Numbered from the stretch's first letter, positions 19,855-29,686 are shown. The stretch is 64,000 bases of DNA from Jatrophihabitans endophyticus (GCF_900129455.1 NZ_FQVU01000001.1:186001-250000); one strand, 5' to 3'. Numbers and translations are program-made. The notes: generated from the letters alone by a model not told the origin.

Positions 19855-20379
19855 TCACCGGTAGTCGGCGGTCGGCCCCCCGGCCGGCGGCGTGCGGCGC
19901 CCCGGCGCGGCCGCGACGATCCGGGCGACATCCGACGGCGGGAGCCGGAGCACGCGCGCCAGCTCGGCCCGCGCGTCGGGCTCACCGCCGTGGACCCCCA
20001 CGCCGGCGGCGGTGAGCCGGGCGAAAAGGTGACGTGCGGTCTCGGGCGTCGTCGCATGCCGCCGGGCGAGCTCGCGCGTCGCGACCGGCCCCGCGACCAC
20101 GTCGGCCGCGACGGCCAGCCAGAGGCGCAACGGCGCGCGGGTGCGTTCGAGCACGGTGCCGGTCAGGACGGTGAACTGGCCGCGGCAGGCGGCACAGCGC
20201 CACACGCGGCGCACCGTCCTGCCGCCGCTCGACGTGGCACGGGTACGGCCGTCCGCCGGCGGCAGGTAGCGGCACCGCCCGGTGGCCGCGCAGCGCGGGC
20301 ACCGGTGCGGGTGGCCGCCCCAGCGCAGCCGCTCGAACAGCTCGTAGGCGCCGGCCTCGTCGCGGACGGGCGCGCTCAG
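19855..20379 (-). CDS. Zinc-ribbon protein resembling the N-terminus of IS1595 transposases
   Basis: A 174-residue protein. About residues 8-100 follow the N-terminal region of IS1595-family transposases: ELFERLRW, a CPRC knuckle, WRCAACRGQFTVLTGTV with the second CxxC, and a helical segment PLRLWLAV then TRELARRHATTPETARHL. The catalytic DDE domain is absent, and the rest is a short Arg/Ala-rich tail. No terminal repeats flank it. It therefore looks like a domesticated DNA-binding fragment. The only start that fits the family N-terminus is CTG at 20379, overlapping the DUF2469 stop as CTGA. It is inserted between DUF2469 and yraN, which lie close together in related genomes. Confidence 0.6.
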   Translation of the reverse strand: MSAPVRDEAGAYELFERLRWGGHPHRCPRCAATGRCRYLPPADGRTRATSSGGRTVRRVWRCAACRGQFTVLTGTVLERTRAPLRLWLAVAADVVAGPVATRELARRHATTPETARHLFARLTAAGVGVHGGEPDARAELARVLRLPPSDVARIVAAAPGRRTPPAGGPTADYR

Positions 20380-20699
20380 CGGGTGAAGCCGTCCTTGCCC
20401 GGGAGCTCGAGATCGGGCTTGTCGAGCTCTTCGATGTTGACGTCCTTGAACGTCACGACACGCACGGTCTTCACGAAGCGAGCGGGGCGGTACATGTCCC
20501 ACACCCAGGCGTCGCGCATCGTCAGCTCGAAGTAGACCTCGCCGTCGGTGTTTCGAGGCTGCAGGTCGACGTCGTTGGTGAGGTAGAAGCGACGCTCGGT
20601 CTCCACGACGTAGTTGAACTGCGACGCGATGTCCTTGTACTCGCGGTAGAGCTGCAGTTCCATCTCGGTCTCGTAGTTCTCGAGATCCTCCGCGCTCAT
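20376..20699 (-). CDS. DUF2469 family protein
   Basis: A 107-residue, highly charged protein of an actinobacteria-specific family of unknown function. It begins MSAEDLENYETEMELQLYRE and contains TERRFYLTNDVDL and FELTMRDAWVWDMYR, all family hallmarks. It is a constant neighbour of rnhB and lepB in actinobacteria (Rv2901c position in M. tuberculosis). The ATG at 20699 matches the family N-terminus and follows rnhB by 16 bases. The stop overlaps the CTG start of the zinc-ribbon gene. Confidence 0.93.
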   Translation of the reverse strand: MSAEDLENYETEMELQLYREYKDIASQFNYVVETERRFYLTNDVDLQPRNTDGEVYFELTMRDAWVWDMYRPARFVKTVRVVTFKDVNIEELDKPDLELPGKDGFTR

Positions 20700-20715
20700 C
20701 TGCCCTCCTCGGCAC

Positions 20716-21531
20716 TCATGCGATCTCGGCCCCGTCGAGCCCGGGGGCGAGCTCGTCGAACGCGTCGATCCCATTGTCCCCCACGGCCGTGACACCGCCG
20801 ATGCCACCGCCGATGCCACCGCCGATGCCACCGCCGATGCCACCGCCGATGCCACTGCGCATCGCGCGACGCACGTTCACGTAGCGACGCCGGTGCTGGG
20901 GGCAGGGTCCGAACCGGGACAGGGCCGCGGCGTGGGTCGCGGTGACGTACCCCTTGTGCTTGGCGAAGTCGTACTCGGGCCACTCCTCGTGCATGCCGGT
21001 CATGATGCGGTCGCGCGTCACCTTGGCCAGGATCGACGCGGCGGCGATGCACGCCACCGTCGCGTCGCCCTTCCACACCGCGGTCGCCGGGACGCCCAAC
21101 CCGGGCACCGGGAACCCGTCGGTGAGCGCGTACTGCGCGCCGGGCACGAGCGTCGCGAGCGCCCGCCGCATCCCGGCGAGGTTCGCGACGTGCAGCCCGT
21201 ACGCGTCGATCTCGGCCGCCGGCACGACGACGACGGAGTACGCGAGCGCCCGGCGCGTGACCGTGCCGTAGAGGGACTCGCGGACGGCCGCGGTGAGCAC
21301 CTTGGAGTCGTCCAGGCCCTCGATCCGCCCGCGCCGGCCCTGGGGCAGGATGCACGCGGCCACGACGAGCGGCCCGGCGCAGGCGCCCCGGCCGGCCTCG
21401 TCGGCGCCGGCGACGTGTTCGAAGCCGGCGCGGGCCAGGGCCGACTCGTAGCCGCCGAGCGGCCCGTCGCGCCGCACGACGAGGCGCGGGGGCCGGAACG
21501 CCAGTCCGGACGCGGGAACGGTACGGGGCAC
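20716..21531 (-). CDS. rnhB: Ribonuclease HII
   Basis: A 271-residue RNase HII, which removes ribonucleotides from RNA/DNA hybrids. The catalytic residues are in GADEAGRGACAGPLV (D, E), LDDSK and the WKGDATVACIAAAS region. The core ends near YVNVRRAM, and then a C-terminal tail holds five GIGG units coded by a 12-base tandem repeat. The start is GTG at 21531, eight bases after GAGGGA; the frame upstream lies inside lepB. It lies in the conserved rplS-lepB-rnhB-DUF2469 run. Confidence 0.93.
   Translation of the reverse strand: MPRTVPASGLAFRPPRLVVRRDGPLGGYESALARAGFEHVAGADEAGRGACAGPLVVAACILPQGRRGRIEGLDDSKVLTAAVRESLYGTVTRRALAYSVVVVPAAEIDAYGLHVANLAGMRRALATLVPGAQYALTDGFPVPGLGVPATAVWKGDATVACIAAASILAKVTRDRIMTGMHEEWPEYDFAKHKGYVTATHAAALSRFGPCPQHRRRYVNVRRAMRSGIGGGIGGGIGGGIGGGIGGVTAVGDNGIDAFDELAPGLDGAEIA
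20800..20859. repeat. 12-base tandem repeat in rnhB (five copies)
   Basis: GATGCCACCGCC (plus-strand reading) recurs with period 12 from 20800, five copies with the last slightly altered. It codes for Gly-Ile-Gly-Gly units in the C-terminal tail of RNase HII and keeps frame with any copy number. Confidence 0.95.
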
Positions 21532-21542
21532 GATCCCGTCCC

Positions 21543-22817
21543 TCAGCGGTCGCGGCGCCGGCGGCGCCGCACGACGAGCACGGGCGCGACGACGGCGAGC
21601 GAGGCCGCGGCCGGCAGCTCCGGACCGGCGGCGGCCGAGGCGGACTCGAACGTCGACGGCGTTCCCAACGTGCCCCACCGCGACGGCGGCCAGGCGATGA
21701 CGAACGCCTTGCCGATGACCTTGTCGACGGGGACGGTGCTGGTCACCGCGTTGCACTCCGTGGTCTCGGTCACGTCCTCACCGCCGGCGGCACAGTGGTA
21801 ACGCGAGTCGGCGGAGTCGGTGCGGTGGTCGCCCATCACCCACAACCGCCCCTTCGGGACCGTCACGGCCGGGAACGCGCGGTCGTCGCCGTCCCCCTCG
21901 GCGCGATAGGTGTAGGGCTCGTCGAGAGTGCGGAAAGGGCCGCCGGGACCCTTGTCGCTCACCATGACGGCGGTCTTGACCTTCATGCCGGTGCGGCTCC
22001 GCTCGGCCGCGGTCGTCGGCACCTGCACGCCCTTCACCGTCTGGCCGCCGACGGCGATCACGCGCTTGACGAGGACCTCGCCGTCGGGCGGCACGAAGCC
22101 GATGAGCTGGCCGAAGCCGCGCACGACCCGCACCACGGGATTGCCGGGCGGGCTGCTGGTGGTCTCGCGCTCCCACCCGTCGGGCGCGTCGAACACCACG
22201 ATGTCGCCGGGCTCGGGATCGCGGATGACGCTGTAGATCGGCTTGTTGACCAGGATGCGGTCGCCCGAGCACCCCGGGCAGCCGTGCAGCGTCTTCTCCA
22301 TCGAGTCCGACGGGATGTAGAAGGGCTGGACGACGAAGCTCTTGACCAGGATCGCGATGCCGATCGCGACGGCGACCAGCAACGGGAGCTCCCACCACGG
22401 CGCCTTGCGACGGGGCTTGGCCGCCTTCTCGCGGCGGCGTCGCCGCCAGCGGGACTCGCCCCCGTGCTCGTCGGCCGCGGCATCCCCGACGACCGCCCCG
22501 TCCTCGGCCGCGGCGTCGTGCGAGGCGTCGGGGGTGGAGGCGTCGGGGGTGGAGGCGTCGGGGGTGGAGGCGTCGGGGGTGGAGGCGTCGGGGGTGGAGG
22601 CGTCGGGGGTGGAGGCGTCGGGGGTGAGGGCGTCGTCGGCCGCGGCGTCGTGGGTGGAGGCGGCGCTCTCGACGGTGTCGGCGCCCTCGGCGGGAGCGGC
22701 GGTCTCGCCCGCCGCGCCGGCCGCGTGCGCACCGGAGCGCGTGCCGTCGTCCGGACGTGAAGCCGGGTCGGCGGAGCCGGCCGCGTCGTCGCGCCCGCCC
22801 TCGGGTTCGTCGGTCAA
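21543..22817 (-). CDS. lepB: Signal peptidase I with long acidic cytoplasmic tail
   Basis: A 424-residue type I signal peptidase. The first ~140 residues are an acidic, Ala/Asp-rich tail with seven TPDAS repeats and then a basic RWRRRRREKAAKPRRK stretch. One membrane anchor follows (LLVAVAIGIAILVKSFVV). The catalytic serine is in YIPSDSMEKTL and the lysine in LVKRVIAVGG, and the box D-E region GRLWVMGDHRTDSADSR is intact. A second hydrophobic segment near the C-terminus ends in RRRRRRDR. The start is TTG at 22817 with AGGGA five bases upstream. It follows rplS by 34 bases. Confidence 0.93.
   Translation of the reverse strand: MTDEPEGGRDDAAGSADPASRPDDGTRSGAHAAGAAGETAAPAEGADTVESAASTHDAAADDALTPDASTPDASTPDASTPDASTPDASTPDASTPDASHDAAAEDGAVVGDAAADEHGGESRWRRRRREKAAKPRRKAPWWELPLLVAVAIGIAILVKSFVVQPFYIPSDSMEKTLHGCPGCSGDRILVNKPIYSVIRDPEPGDIVVFDAPDGWERETTSSPPGNPVVRVVRGFGQLIGFVPPDGEVLVKRVIAVGGQTVKGVQVPTTAAERSRTGMKVKTAVMVSDKGPGGPFRTLDEPYTYRAEGDGDDRAFPAVTVPKGRLWVMGDHRTDSADSRYHCAAGGEDVTETTECNAVTSTVPVDKVIGKAFVIAWPPSRWGTLGTPSTFESASAAAGPELPAAASLAVVAPVLVVRRRRRRDR
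22522..22626. repeat. 15-base tandem repeat in lepB (seven copies)
   Basis: Seven near-perfect copies of GAGGCGTCGGGGGTG (plus-strand reading) with period 15. They code for TPDAS on the minus strand in the cytoplasmic tail of signal peptidase I. The reading frame is kept for any copy number, so length variation between strains is likely. Confidence 0.95.
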
Positions 22818-22851
22818 TGCGTCCCTGCCCGCAGCGCCCGCCGGTGGCGGG

Positions 22852-23208
22852 TCAGCGCGAGACGGTCTCGCGCTTCTCCTTGATCTTCGCAGCCTTGCCG
22901 CGCAGGTCGCGCAGGTAGTACAGCTTGGCGCGGCGGACGTCGCCGCGGGTCACGACCTCGATCTTGTCGATCACCGGCGTGTGGACCGGGAAGGTGCGCT
23001 CGACGCCGACGCCGAAGCTGACCTTGCGGACCGTGAAGGTCTCGCGCAGCCCGCCACCCTGACGGCGGATGACGACGCCCTGGAAGATCTGCACGCGAGA
23101 GCGGTTCCCCTCGATGACCCGCACGTGCACCTTGAGGGTGTCGCCGGGGCGGAAGTCCGGCACGTCCTCGCGCAGGGACGCGGCTTCGAGGGTGTCGAGG
23201 GTGTTCAT
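22852..23208 (-). CDS. rplS: 50S ribosomal protein L19
   Basis: A 118-residue L19. It starts [19 protein letters not shown] and carries [35 protein letters not shown] and the C-terminal [17 protein letters not shown], all typical. The ATG is at 23208. In most bacteria rplS follows trmD directly; here a 2.6-kb gene on the other strand separates them, so rplS should have its own promoter in the 237-base divergent gap. A GGCATCAT on the minus strand near 23292 is a weak -10 candidate. Confidence 0.97.
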   Translation of the reverse strand: MNTLDTLEAASLREDVPDFRPGDTLKVHVRVIEGNRSRVQIFQGVVIRRQGGGLRETFTVRKVSFGVGVERTFPVHTPVIDKIEVVTRGDVRRAKLYYLRDLRGKAAKIKEKRETVSR

Positions 23209-23445
23209 GTCGAAGTCTTCGCTCTCGGTCTCGGCAGTGCGGTGCAGGGCTCCGGCGCGCGACTGACGCGCGATGGGCAACCCCACGATGATGCCACACT
23301 GCCCGGGCCGACGGCGAAACGGCCCACGGGCGCGCGCCGGCACGGCGGCGCCGGCCCCGGGACCTCCGGCCCTCAGGTCGCGGGCGTCGCCGCCGATCAC
23401 CCGGGTGTGGATCGGAACCGTCGGGGGTGGCGGGGCATCCGGGGC

Positions 23446-26082
23446 GTGCGCCTGCGGACGTACCTCACCGCGCTCATCATCGCGCCCCTGCTCGTGTGCG
23501 CCGGCTTCGGCGGCCTCGAGCTCGTGCAGCGCATCGACGAGGCACACGCCGCGGACCGGACCGCCGAGCTCGTCCAGGACGCCGCCGCCCTGGAACGGGT
23601 GCAGGCCGACCTGCAGGGCGAGCTCCTCTCGGCGAGCGCGTATGCCGCCGTCACGACACCCGCCCTCCACCGGGCGGCCGGGCTCCGCGGTGTCGCGCCG
23701 GCCGAGTTGGGTCTCACGACGTCCTCGATAGCCCGCCAACGTCGGCAGACCGACGCCGCCCTCGACGCCGCGTCGGCTCGACCCGGCGTGCGTTCCCGGC
23801 TGCGAGCGCTGCCGGCGACGCTGCGCCGGGCCCGCGCCGACATCGACGCCGCGGTGCGCCTGCCGGCCGGCTACGACGCGCTCGTCGCCGCGGGGACGTC
23901 CCTCGGTCTCGGCGCCCGCCGGCTGATGAGCGACGCGGTCGCGAACGCCTCGGCCCGGGCCCTGAGCCAGGCCCTGCGCGACAGTGCCCTGGTCGGCGAG
24001 GCGACCCAGGCCGGGACGGGCGAGCTCGCGCTGCTGGCCGCCGACCGCTTCCCCGGCCTGGGCGCGCGGGAGACGCGGGCCGCGGCACGGACGGCCTGGC
24101 TGCGGTCGTGGGCGGCGTTCGAGACCGCGTCCGACGCGGTCCTCGCGCGCACCGGCACCCGGACGGCGGCGCTGTGGCGCCGAGCGATGGCCCGGCCGGG
24201 CACGGCGCGGCTGCAGGCGCAGTTCGCCGCCTTCGCCGGTGACGCCACCCATCCGCTGGCCCTCGCCGGCGTCCTCGCGATGTACCGGGCGCACATCGCG
24301 CGCACCACCGACCTGGGTCGCGTCGAGACCGCCACCGTGCGGAGCGCGGTGCGTGCTGCCACGGCGCTGCGTTCGTCGGCCTACCTCATGGCGACGCTCG
24401 TCGCCGCCCTCGTCCTGCTCGTCGTCGGCATGTCTGTCGGCATCGGGATCTTCGTCCGTCGGGCGATCGCCCGGCCGCTGCAGTCGCTGTCCCGCACGGC
24501 CGAGCACGTCGGCCGCGGCGAGCTGGTGGACGTCCGCGCCGACGGACCCCGTGAGATCCGCACCGTCGCCGACGGCCTGTCCGCGGCCGTGGCCAGCCTG
24601 CGCCGGATCGAGGCGCAGGCCGCCGCGGTCGCCGCCGGCGATCTCGACGCCACGATCGTGCGTACGCCGCTGCCCGGCGCGCTGGGGGCGGTCATGCACA
24701 GCTCGGTCGCGACCATCGTCGACGCGATCCACGAGCGCGACCTCGCCCGCAGCGACCTGCAGTACCAGGCCACGCACGACGGTCTGACCGGGCTGCCCAA
24801 CCGCACGCAGGCGATGCTCGCCATCCGCCGCGCGCTGCAGCGCGCCCGCCGCGTGGGCGCGCTGACCGCCCTCATCTACGTCGATCTCGATCACTTCAAG
24901 GCGGTCAACGACAGCCACGGGCACGGCGTCGGGGACGCGGTGCTGCGGGCGTCGTCCGAGCGCATGGTGGCGGTGATCCGCGACGCCGACTCCGTGTTCA
25001 GACTCGGCGGCGACGAGTTCGTGATCCTGGTCGAGGACGCCACCCCCGACTTCGCGTTCGTCGCCCTGGCCGAGCGGCTGGTCGAGGCCATCAGCCTCCC
25101 CGTCGCCATCGACGGCCGGACCGCCCGCATCGGCGCGAGCCTCGGCATCAGCGTGTGCCAGGACGCCTCGGTCGACGCCGAGAAGCTGCTCAGCCAGGCC
25201 GACGCCGCCGCGTACAGCGCGAAGGCCGCCGGCCGCGGGCGGGTCGGCATCTTCGACGAGGCGCTGCGTCACTCCCTCGACCGGCGTGCGCTGCTGGAGC
25301 GCGAGCTCGAACACGCCCTGGCCGACGAGCACTTCGAGCTGCACTACCAGCCCGTCGTCGAGATGAGCACGTCACGACCGATCGGCTTCGAGGCGCTCAT
25401 CCGCTGGCATCACCCCGTCCACGGCCTGCTCTCGCCCGACGAGTTCATCCCCGTCGCCGAGAAGTCGATGCTGATCAACCGCATCGGCCGGTGGACGCTG
25501 CACGAGGCCACCGCGCAGCTCGCGCGATGGGACGCCGAGGGCGCCCACCCGCACCCGCTGACGATGGCGGTCAACGTGTCGGGACGCCATCTCGCGTCGC
25601 GCGACCTCGTCTTCGACGTCCGCGCCGCACTCGACGCGTCGGGCATCGACCCGTCCCGCCTCGTCGTCGAGATCACCGAGACCGTGCTGGTCGACGACCC
25701 CATCGCACTGGACAACATGCACACGCTGCGCGCGATGGGCGTCTGCATGGCGATCGACGACTTCGGCACCGGCTACACGTCGATCGGCCAGCTGCCGAAG
25801 CTGCCCGTCGACATGCTGAAGATCGACCGCTCGTTCACCGGCTCCGACGAGTCCGCGCACCACCAGCTGGTGCGCCTCATCGTCGAGGCCGCCCACGCCT
25901 TCGGGTTGACGGTCGTCGCCGAGGGCATCGAGGGACAGGCGCAGGCCTTCGCGTTGCACGGGCTCAACGTCGACACCGGCCAGGGCTTTTTCTTCGCCCG
26001 CCCGCAGCCGGCCGGCCGGGCGCGGGAGCTCGCCACGCTGGACACGCTGCCACCGGGCGCGGCGGCGGAGATCGTCGCCTAG
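23446..26082 (+). CDS. Membrane-bound GGDEF-EAL cyclic-di-GMP protein
   Basis: An 878-residue receptor-type protein. A membrane segment lies near residues 5-22 ([18 protein letters not shown]), followed by a ~290-residue extracellular helical sensor region, a second membrane segment ([21 protein letters not shown]) and a HAMP domain. The GGDEF domain has an intact RLGGDEF motif and an RDAD inhibitory site five residues before it. The EAL domain has [36 protein letters not shown] and VAEGIE, so both synthesis and breakdown of cyclic-di-GMP are possible. The start is GTG at 23446; a GTG at 23407 would add 13 residues. Its TAG overlaps the trmD TAG (shared CTAG). Confidence 0.92.
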   Translation: MRLRTYLTALIIAPLLVCAGFGGLELVQRIDEAHAADRTAELVQDAAALERVQADLQGELLSASAYAAVTTPALHRAAGLRGVAPAELGLTTSSIARQRRQTDAALDAASARPGVRSRLRALPATLRRARADIDAAVRLPAGYDALVAAGTSLGLGARRLMSDAVANASARALSQALRDSALVGEATQAGTGELALLAADRFPGLGARETRAAARTAWLRSWAAFETASDAVLARTGTRTAALWRRAMARPGTARLQAQFAAFAGDATHPLALAGVLAMYRAHIARTTDLGRVETATVRSAVRAATALRSSAYLMATLVAALVLLVVGMSVGIGIFVRRAIARPLQSLSRTAEHVGRGELVDVRADGPREIRTVADGLSAAVASLRRIEAQAAAVAAGDLDATIVRTPLPGALGAVMHSSVATIVDAIHERDLARSDLQYQATHDGLTGLPNRTQAMLAIRRALQRARRVGALTALIYVDLDHFKAVNDSHGHGVGDAVLRASSERMVAVIRDADSVFRLGGDEFVILVEDATPDFAFVALAERLVEAISLPVAIDGRTARIGASLGISVCQDASVDAEKLLSQADAAAYSAKAAGRGRVGIFDEALRHSLDRRALLERELEHALADEHFELHYQPVVEMSTSRPIGFEALIRWHHPVHGLLSPDEFIPVAEKSMLINRIGRWTLHEATAQLARWDAEGAHPHPLTMAVNVSGRHLASRDLVFDVRAALDASGIDPSRLVVEITETVLVDDPIALDNMHTLRAMGVCMAIDDFGTGYTSIGQLPKLPVDMLKIDRSFTGSDESAHHQLVRLIVEAAHAFGLTVVAEGIEGQAQAFALHGLNVDTGQGFFFARPQPAGRARELATLDTLPPGAAAEIVA

Positions 26083-26864
26083 GACGTCGCGCGCGGGCCG
26101 GGCGGGCCCGGGTCGGACGCACCGGGCTCGGGCGGCAGCAGCTCGGGGCGCCGTTCGGCCGTGCGGGCACGGCTGCGCTCGGTCCGCCAGGCCGTGATCG
26201 CGGCGTGATTGCCCGAGAGCAGGACGTCCGGGACGTCCAGGCCCCGCCAGCTCGCGGGCTTGGTGTAGGCGGGCGCCTCGAGCAGCCCCGCCGGGCCGGC
26301 GGCGAACGAGTCGTCGACCGCGGACTCGGCGTTGCCCAGGACGCCCGGCAGCAACCGTCCGACCGCCTCGGCGACGACGAGCACCGCGACCTCGCCCCCG
26401 GCGAGCACGTAGTCGCCGAGCGAGATCTCCTCGACCGGCATGCGCTCCGCCGCGTACTCCACGACGCGGCTGTCGATGCCCTCGTAGCGCCCGCAGCCGA
26501 ACAGCAGCCACGGTTCGCGCGCCAGCCGGGCCGCGGTGGCCTGCGTGAACGGCGTCCCCGACGGCGTGGGGACGATCAGCCGCGGCTGCGGGCGGGAGTC
26601 CGGGGGGGCGATCTCGTCGAGCGCGCGGCCCCATGGCTCGGGCAGCATCACCATGCCGGGGCCGCCGCCGTAGGGGGTGTCGTCGACGGTGCGGTGGACG
26701 TCGTCGGTCCAGCGACGCAGGTCGTGCACGCGCAGGCCCACCTGCCCGCGGGCGATGGCGCGGCCCAGCAGCGACTGGTGCAGCGGGGCGAGGTAGTCCG
26801 GGAAGATGGTGACGACGTCGAGGCGCAGCTGCGGCGCCGGTGCGGGTGTCGGGTCGCTGCTCAC
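26079..26864 (-). CDS. trmD: tRNA (guanine37-N1)-methyltransferase
   Basis: A 261-residue SPOUT methyltransferase that makes m1G37 in tRNA. Motifs are [13 protein letters not shown] at the N-terminus, [13 protein letters not shown], the knot region [12 protein letters not shown] and [14 protein letters not shown], and the C-terminal [13 protein letters not shown]. The start is GTG at 26864 and overlaps the rimM stop (GTGA). The stop overlaps that of the convergent GGDEF-EAL gene. Confidence 0.97.
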   Translation of the reverse strand: MSSDPTPAPAPQLRLDVVTIFPDYLAPLHQSLLGRAIARGQVGLRVHDLRRWTDDVHRTVDDTPYGGGPGMVMLPEPWGRALDEIAPPDSRPQPRLIVPTPSGTPFTQATAARLAREPWLLFGCGRYEGIDSRVVEYAAERMPVEEISLGDYVLAGGEVAVLVVAEAVGRLLPGVLGNAESAVDDSFAAGPAGLLEAPAYTKPASWRGLDVPDVLLSGNHAAITAWRTERSRARTAERRPELLPPEPGASDPGPPGPRATS

Positions 26865-27400
26865 AGCTCGAACAGGCCCGCGGGCGGGTCGACGGTCACG
26901 ATCCCGGCGGCGACGTCCACCGCGGGCACGATGGCGGCCACGAACGGGACGAGCCGGTCGGTGCCGGCGACGGCCACCACGAGGTAGTCCGCTCCCCCGG
27001 CGTGCGTGATGTCGACGACCGGGCCGAGCTCGGCGCCGTCGACCGTCCGGGCGGTGAGGCCGATCAGATCGGTGTCGTAGAACTCGTCCGGGTCGGCGAG
27101 GGCGGGCCGGTGCGCCGCCGCCACGAAGAGGCGGACGCCGCGCAGCGCCTCGGCCTCGACCCGGCCGTCCACGCCGAGGAAGTGCACGACCTGCTTGCCA
27201 CTGGAGACGACGGCGGTCTCCACGGTCAGCGGCCCCGCCTCGGTGGGCTCGGTGACGAGGACCGAGCCCGGCGCGAAGCGTTCCTCGGGCGCGTCGGTCC
27301 ACGGCTCGACGAACAGGTCGCCGCGCACGCCCCGGGCCGGGCCGACACGACCGACCGCCACCAGTGCCTCGGCACCGGTGGCGGTCTCGTCGTCACTCAC
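26861..27400 (-). CDS. rimM: Ribosome maturation factor RimM
   Basis: A 179-residue RimM, a 30S assembly factor that binds S19. The N-terminal barrel has [23 protein letters not shown], and the C-terminal PRC-barrel-like half has [24 protein letters not shown] and DPPAGLFEL, all typical. The start is GTG at 27400. It lies between khpA and trmD, as in other actinobacteria, and overlaps trmD by four bases. Confidence 0.96.
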   Translation of the reverse strand: MSDDETATGAEALVAVGRVGPARGVRGDLFVEPWTDAPEERFAPGSVLVTEPTEAGPLTVETAVVSSGKQVVHFLGVDGRVEAEALRGVRLFVAAAHRPALADPDEFYDTDLIGLTARTVDGAELGPVVDITHAGGADYLVVAVAGTDRLVPFVAAIVPAVDVAAGIVTVDPPAGLFEL

Positions 27401-27458
27401 GGTCGTCGCTTCCGACTGCTCGTCGCGCGCGGCGGCCCGGTGGGCCGGCCGGCAGCGG

Positions 27459-27695
27459 TCAGCGCCGGTCCACGTCGACGACGTCGACGCGGATGCCCTT
27501 GCCCCCGACGCCGTTGACGACCTGGCGCAGGGCCTTGGCGGTGCGGCCGTTGCGGCCGATCACCCGGCCGAGATCCTCGGGGTTGACGCGGATCTCGAGG
27601 CGGCGTCCCCGCCGGTTGTCGACGAGGTCGACCTGGACGTCGTCCGGGTGGTCGACGATGCCGCGCACGAGGTGCTCGAGAGCCTCCTCGAGCAC
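27459..27695 (-). CDS. khpA: KH-domain RNA-binding protein KhpA
   Basis: A 78-residue single KH-domain protein. The KH core reads LEIRVNPEDLGRVIGRNGRT with the GRNG loop, preceded by a short helical region (VLEEALEHLVRGIVDHPDDV). KhpA with KhpB binds RNA and affects cell division and elongation in firmicutes; the actinobacterial role is less known. The start is GTG at 27695, one base after the rpsP stop, which indicates coupling. A longer frame upstream is only rpsP shadow. Confidence 0.94.
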   Translation of the reverse strand: MLEEALEHLVRGIVDHPDDVQVDLVDNRRGRRLEIRVNPEDLGRVIGRNGRTAKALRQVVNGVGGKGIRVDVVDVDRR

Positions 27696-27696
27696 G

Positions 27697-28173
27697 TCAG
27701 CTCGCCGGCTGGTCGGTCGCCGGAGCCTCGGCGGGGGCCTCGGCGGCGGATGCCTCGGCGGGCGCGTCGGCGGTCTTCTTGGCCGCCTTCTTGCGCGGCG
27801 TGGTGGCCGCACCCCCGGCCTCGGTCGTGTCGCCACCGGCCTCGGCGATCGCGGCGTTGAACAGCGCCTGCTTGTCGGGCTTCTCGGCCGGCAGCTTCAT
27901 CGGCTCCGGGGCGGGCAGACCCTTGAACTTCTGCCAGTCGCCGGTGACCTTGAGGATCGCGGCGACGGCCTCGGTCGGCTGCGCGCCGACACCGAGCCAG
28001 TAGGCGGCCCGCTCGGCGTCGACCTTGATGACCGAAGGGTCGTTCTTGGGGTGGTACTCGCCGATCGTCTCGATGGACCGGCCGTCACGCTTGTTGCGCG
28101 AGTCGGCGACGACGATGCGGTAGTGCGGCTCGCGCATCTTGCCGATGCGGGTGAGCTTGATCTTGGTGGCCAC
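27697..28173 (-). CDS. rpsP: 30S ribosomal protein S16
   Basis: A 158-residue S16. The core ([20 protein letters not shown] onward, with [14 protein letters not shown] and [13 protein letters not shown]) covers about 90 residues. It is followed by a Lys/Ala/Pro-rich tail ([14 protein letters not shown]) of the kind seen in other high-GC actinobacteria. The start is GTG at 28173 with CAGGAG 11 bases upstream. It begins the rpsP-khpA-rimM-trmD operon. Confidence 0.96.
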   Translation of the reverse strand: MATKIKLTRIGKMREPHYRIVVADSRNKRDGRSIETIGEYHPKNDPSVIKVDAERAAYWLGVGAQPTEAVAAILKVTGDWQKFKGLPAPEPMKLPAEKPDKQALFNAAIAEAGGDTTEAGGAATTPRKKAAKKTADAPAEASAAEAPAEAPATDQPAS

Positions 28174-28305
28174 GGTTGTGGGAACTCCTGAGGTGACGAG
28201 CGGGTGGATCGGTGCGCGTCGGGTGGGGTCACACCGTCGGCACCGGCCCGGATGGACGGACCGGACGGGGAGAGAGGGCCCTGTCCGGTCGGTACTCAAC
28301 GCGTC

Positions 28306-28311
28306 ATTCTG
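28306..28311 (-). promoter_or_regulatory. rpsP: Candidate -10 of the rpsP operon
   Basis: On the minus strand TGGCAGAAT gives an extended -10 (TGn plus CAGAAT at 28311-28306), about 135 bases before rpsP. This resembles actinobacterial ribosomal-protein promoters. No good -35 was seen, so the call rests on the -10 and on position. Confidence 0.4.
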
Positions 28312-28342
28312 CCAGACCGGGCGGGGTGCGCGGGCCCGGGTG

Positions 28343-29686
28343 TCAGTCGCCGGGTCCGCTCTCGCCCGTCGGGCCGGTGACGCGCAGGTCGAAACGACGC
28401 CGGACGACCGACACCGGCACCGGTTCGCCGCGCTGCTGGCGGTGCAGCGCCGTCGCCCGGACCCGCAGCCACCAGACGATCATCCGGACCACGCCGAAGC
28501 CCTGGACGGCGACGGCCACGAGCAGCGCCCACCGCAGCGAGCGCGCCGTCGTCCCGCCCTGGAGGTCGAGGACCCAGCCGATGCCGAGGGCGATGAGGAC
28601 CGTCGCGACGAAGCCGCCCACGTTGACGACGCCGGAGGCCGTCCCCAGCGACCGCGCGTGGTTGTAGTCCCGCGCCAGGGCGAACGCCGCCATCGAGACC
28701 GGGCCGCCGAGCGCGGCGAGGACGAAGAACACGACGACCGGGCCGGCCGGCGGCGTGTCGCCGAACGCCGTCACCAGCAGCACCAGGCCGAGGACGACCA
28801 CGATGCTCAACCCGAAACCGATCGGGACCCGCACCGAGGGCCGTTCGCCGATCAACCAGCCGAGCACCGGCGAGACGACGGCGGCCGCGATGACCCCCAC
28901 CATGAGCACCGCCCCGGCGCCGGCGGTGCTGAACCCGACGGCGGTGACCAGGTACGGCGTCCCCCACAGGACGGCGAGCGCGGTGCCGGTGGACATCGAG
29001 GTGAAGTGCGTCCAGAAGCCGAGCCGGGTGCCGGGGAGCGCCCACGCGCGGCGGACGCGCCCGCGGATCGACAGCACGCCGCTGCGTAGCTCGGCGGCCG
29101 TACGGACGGCGCGCGGCGGCGGCGTCGAGTCCGGCAGCAGCAGTGCGACCGCGCCGCCGGCGACGAGCGACAGCGCCCCGGCGCCGAGGAAGGACGGCGC
29201 CCACCCGACGTGGCGCAGCAGCAGCGCCAGCGGCAACGTGGCGGCGACGTTGCCCACCGTCCCCGTCATCCCGGTCAGCGCGACGAGCACCGGGTAGCGC
29301 CGTGGACTGAAGTGCGTCGCGGCGAAGCGCAGCACGCTCACGAAGGTCAGCGCGTCGCCGAAGCCGAGCGCGGCCCGCGCGAGCAGGGCCACCGGGTACA
29401 GCGGCACGAGTGCGAAGACCAGCTGCGCGCCGCCCATGATCGTCGCCGCGGCCACCAGCACCCGACGCGGTCCGTACCGGTCGACCAGCACGCCGGTGGG
29501 GATCTGCATGGCGGCGTAGACGCCGATCTGCAGGAACACGAAGAGGCTCAGCTGCCCGGCGTCGATGCCGAAGCGCTGCTCGGCCAGCAACCCGGCCACG
29601 CCCAACGAGGTGCGGTGCAGCTGCGCGAGCAGGTAGACGCAGGCGGCGAGCGCCCAGCCGGCCACGGCGGCGCGGGAGGAACTCAT
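28343..29686 (-). CDS. MFS transporter (MFS_1 type, 12 segments)
   Basis: A 447-residue major facilitator protein. The first-half loop signature reads [15 protein letters not shown]. Twelve hydrophobic segments can be counted, with polar loops after the sixth. The pattern [12 protein letters not shown] at the N-terminus and [21 protein letters not shown] in the second half resemble the nitrate/sugar-phosphate-like MFS_1 group found in actinobacteria. The substrate is unknown. The ATG at 29686 is in a GGAGGAACTC context. It lies downstream of the rpsP operon start on the same strand but 169 bases from it, so it is separate. Confidence 0.88.
   Translation of the reverse strand: MSSSRAAVAGWALAACVYLLAQLHRTSLGVAGLLAEQRFGIDAGQLSLFVFLQIGVYAAMQIPTGVLVDRYGPRRVLVAAATIMGGAQLVFALVPLYPVALLARAALGFGDALTFVSVLRFAATHFSPRRYPVLVALTGMTGTVGNVAATLPLALLLRHVGWAPSFLGAGALSLVAGGAVALLLPDSTPPPRAVRTAAELRSGVLSIRGRVRRAWALPGTRLGFWTHFTSMSTGTALAVLWGTPYLVTAVGFSTAGAGAVLMVGVIAAAVVSPVLGWLIGERPSVRVPIGFGLSIVVVLGLVLLVTAFGDTPPAGPVVVFFVLAALGGPVSMAAFALARDYNHARSLGTASGVVNVGGFVATVLIALGIGWVLDLQGGTTARSLRWALLVAVAVQGFGVVRMIVWWLRVRATALHRQQRGEPVPVSVVRRRFDLRVTGPTGESGPGD

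Noticed and set aside
19855-20379. Active insertion sequence
   Set aside because: No DDE domain, no terminal inverted repeats or target duplications were found around it.
22522-22626. CRISPR or satellite DNA
   Set aside because: The repeats stay in frame inside lepB and code for TPDAS.
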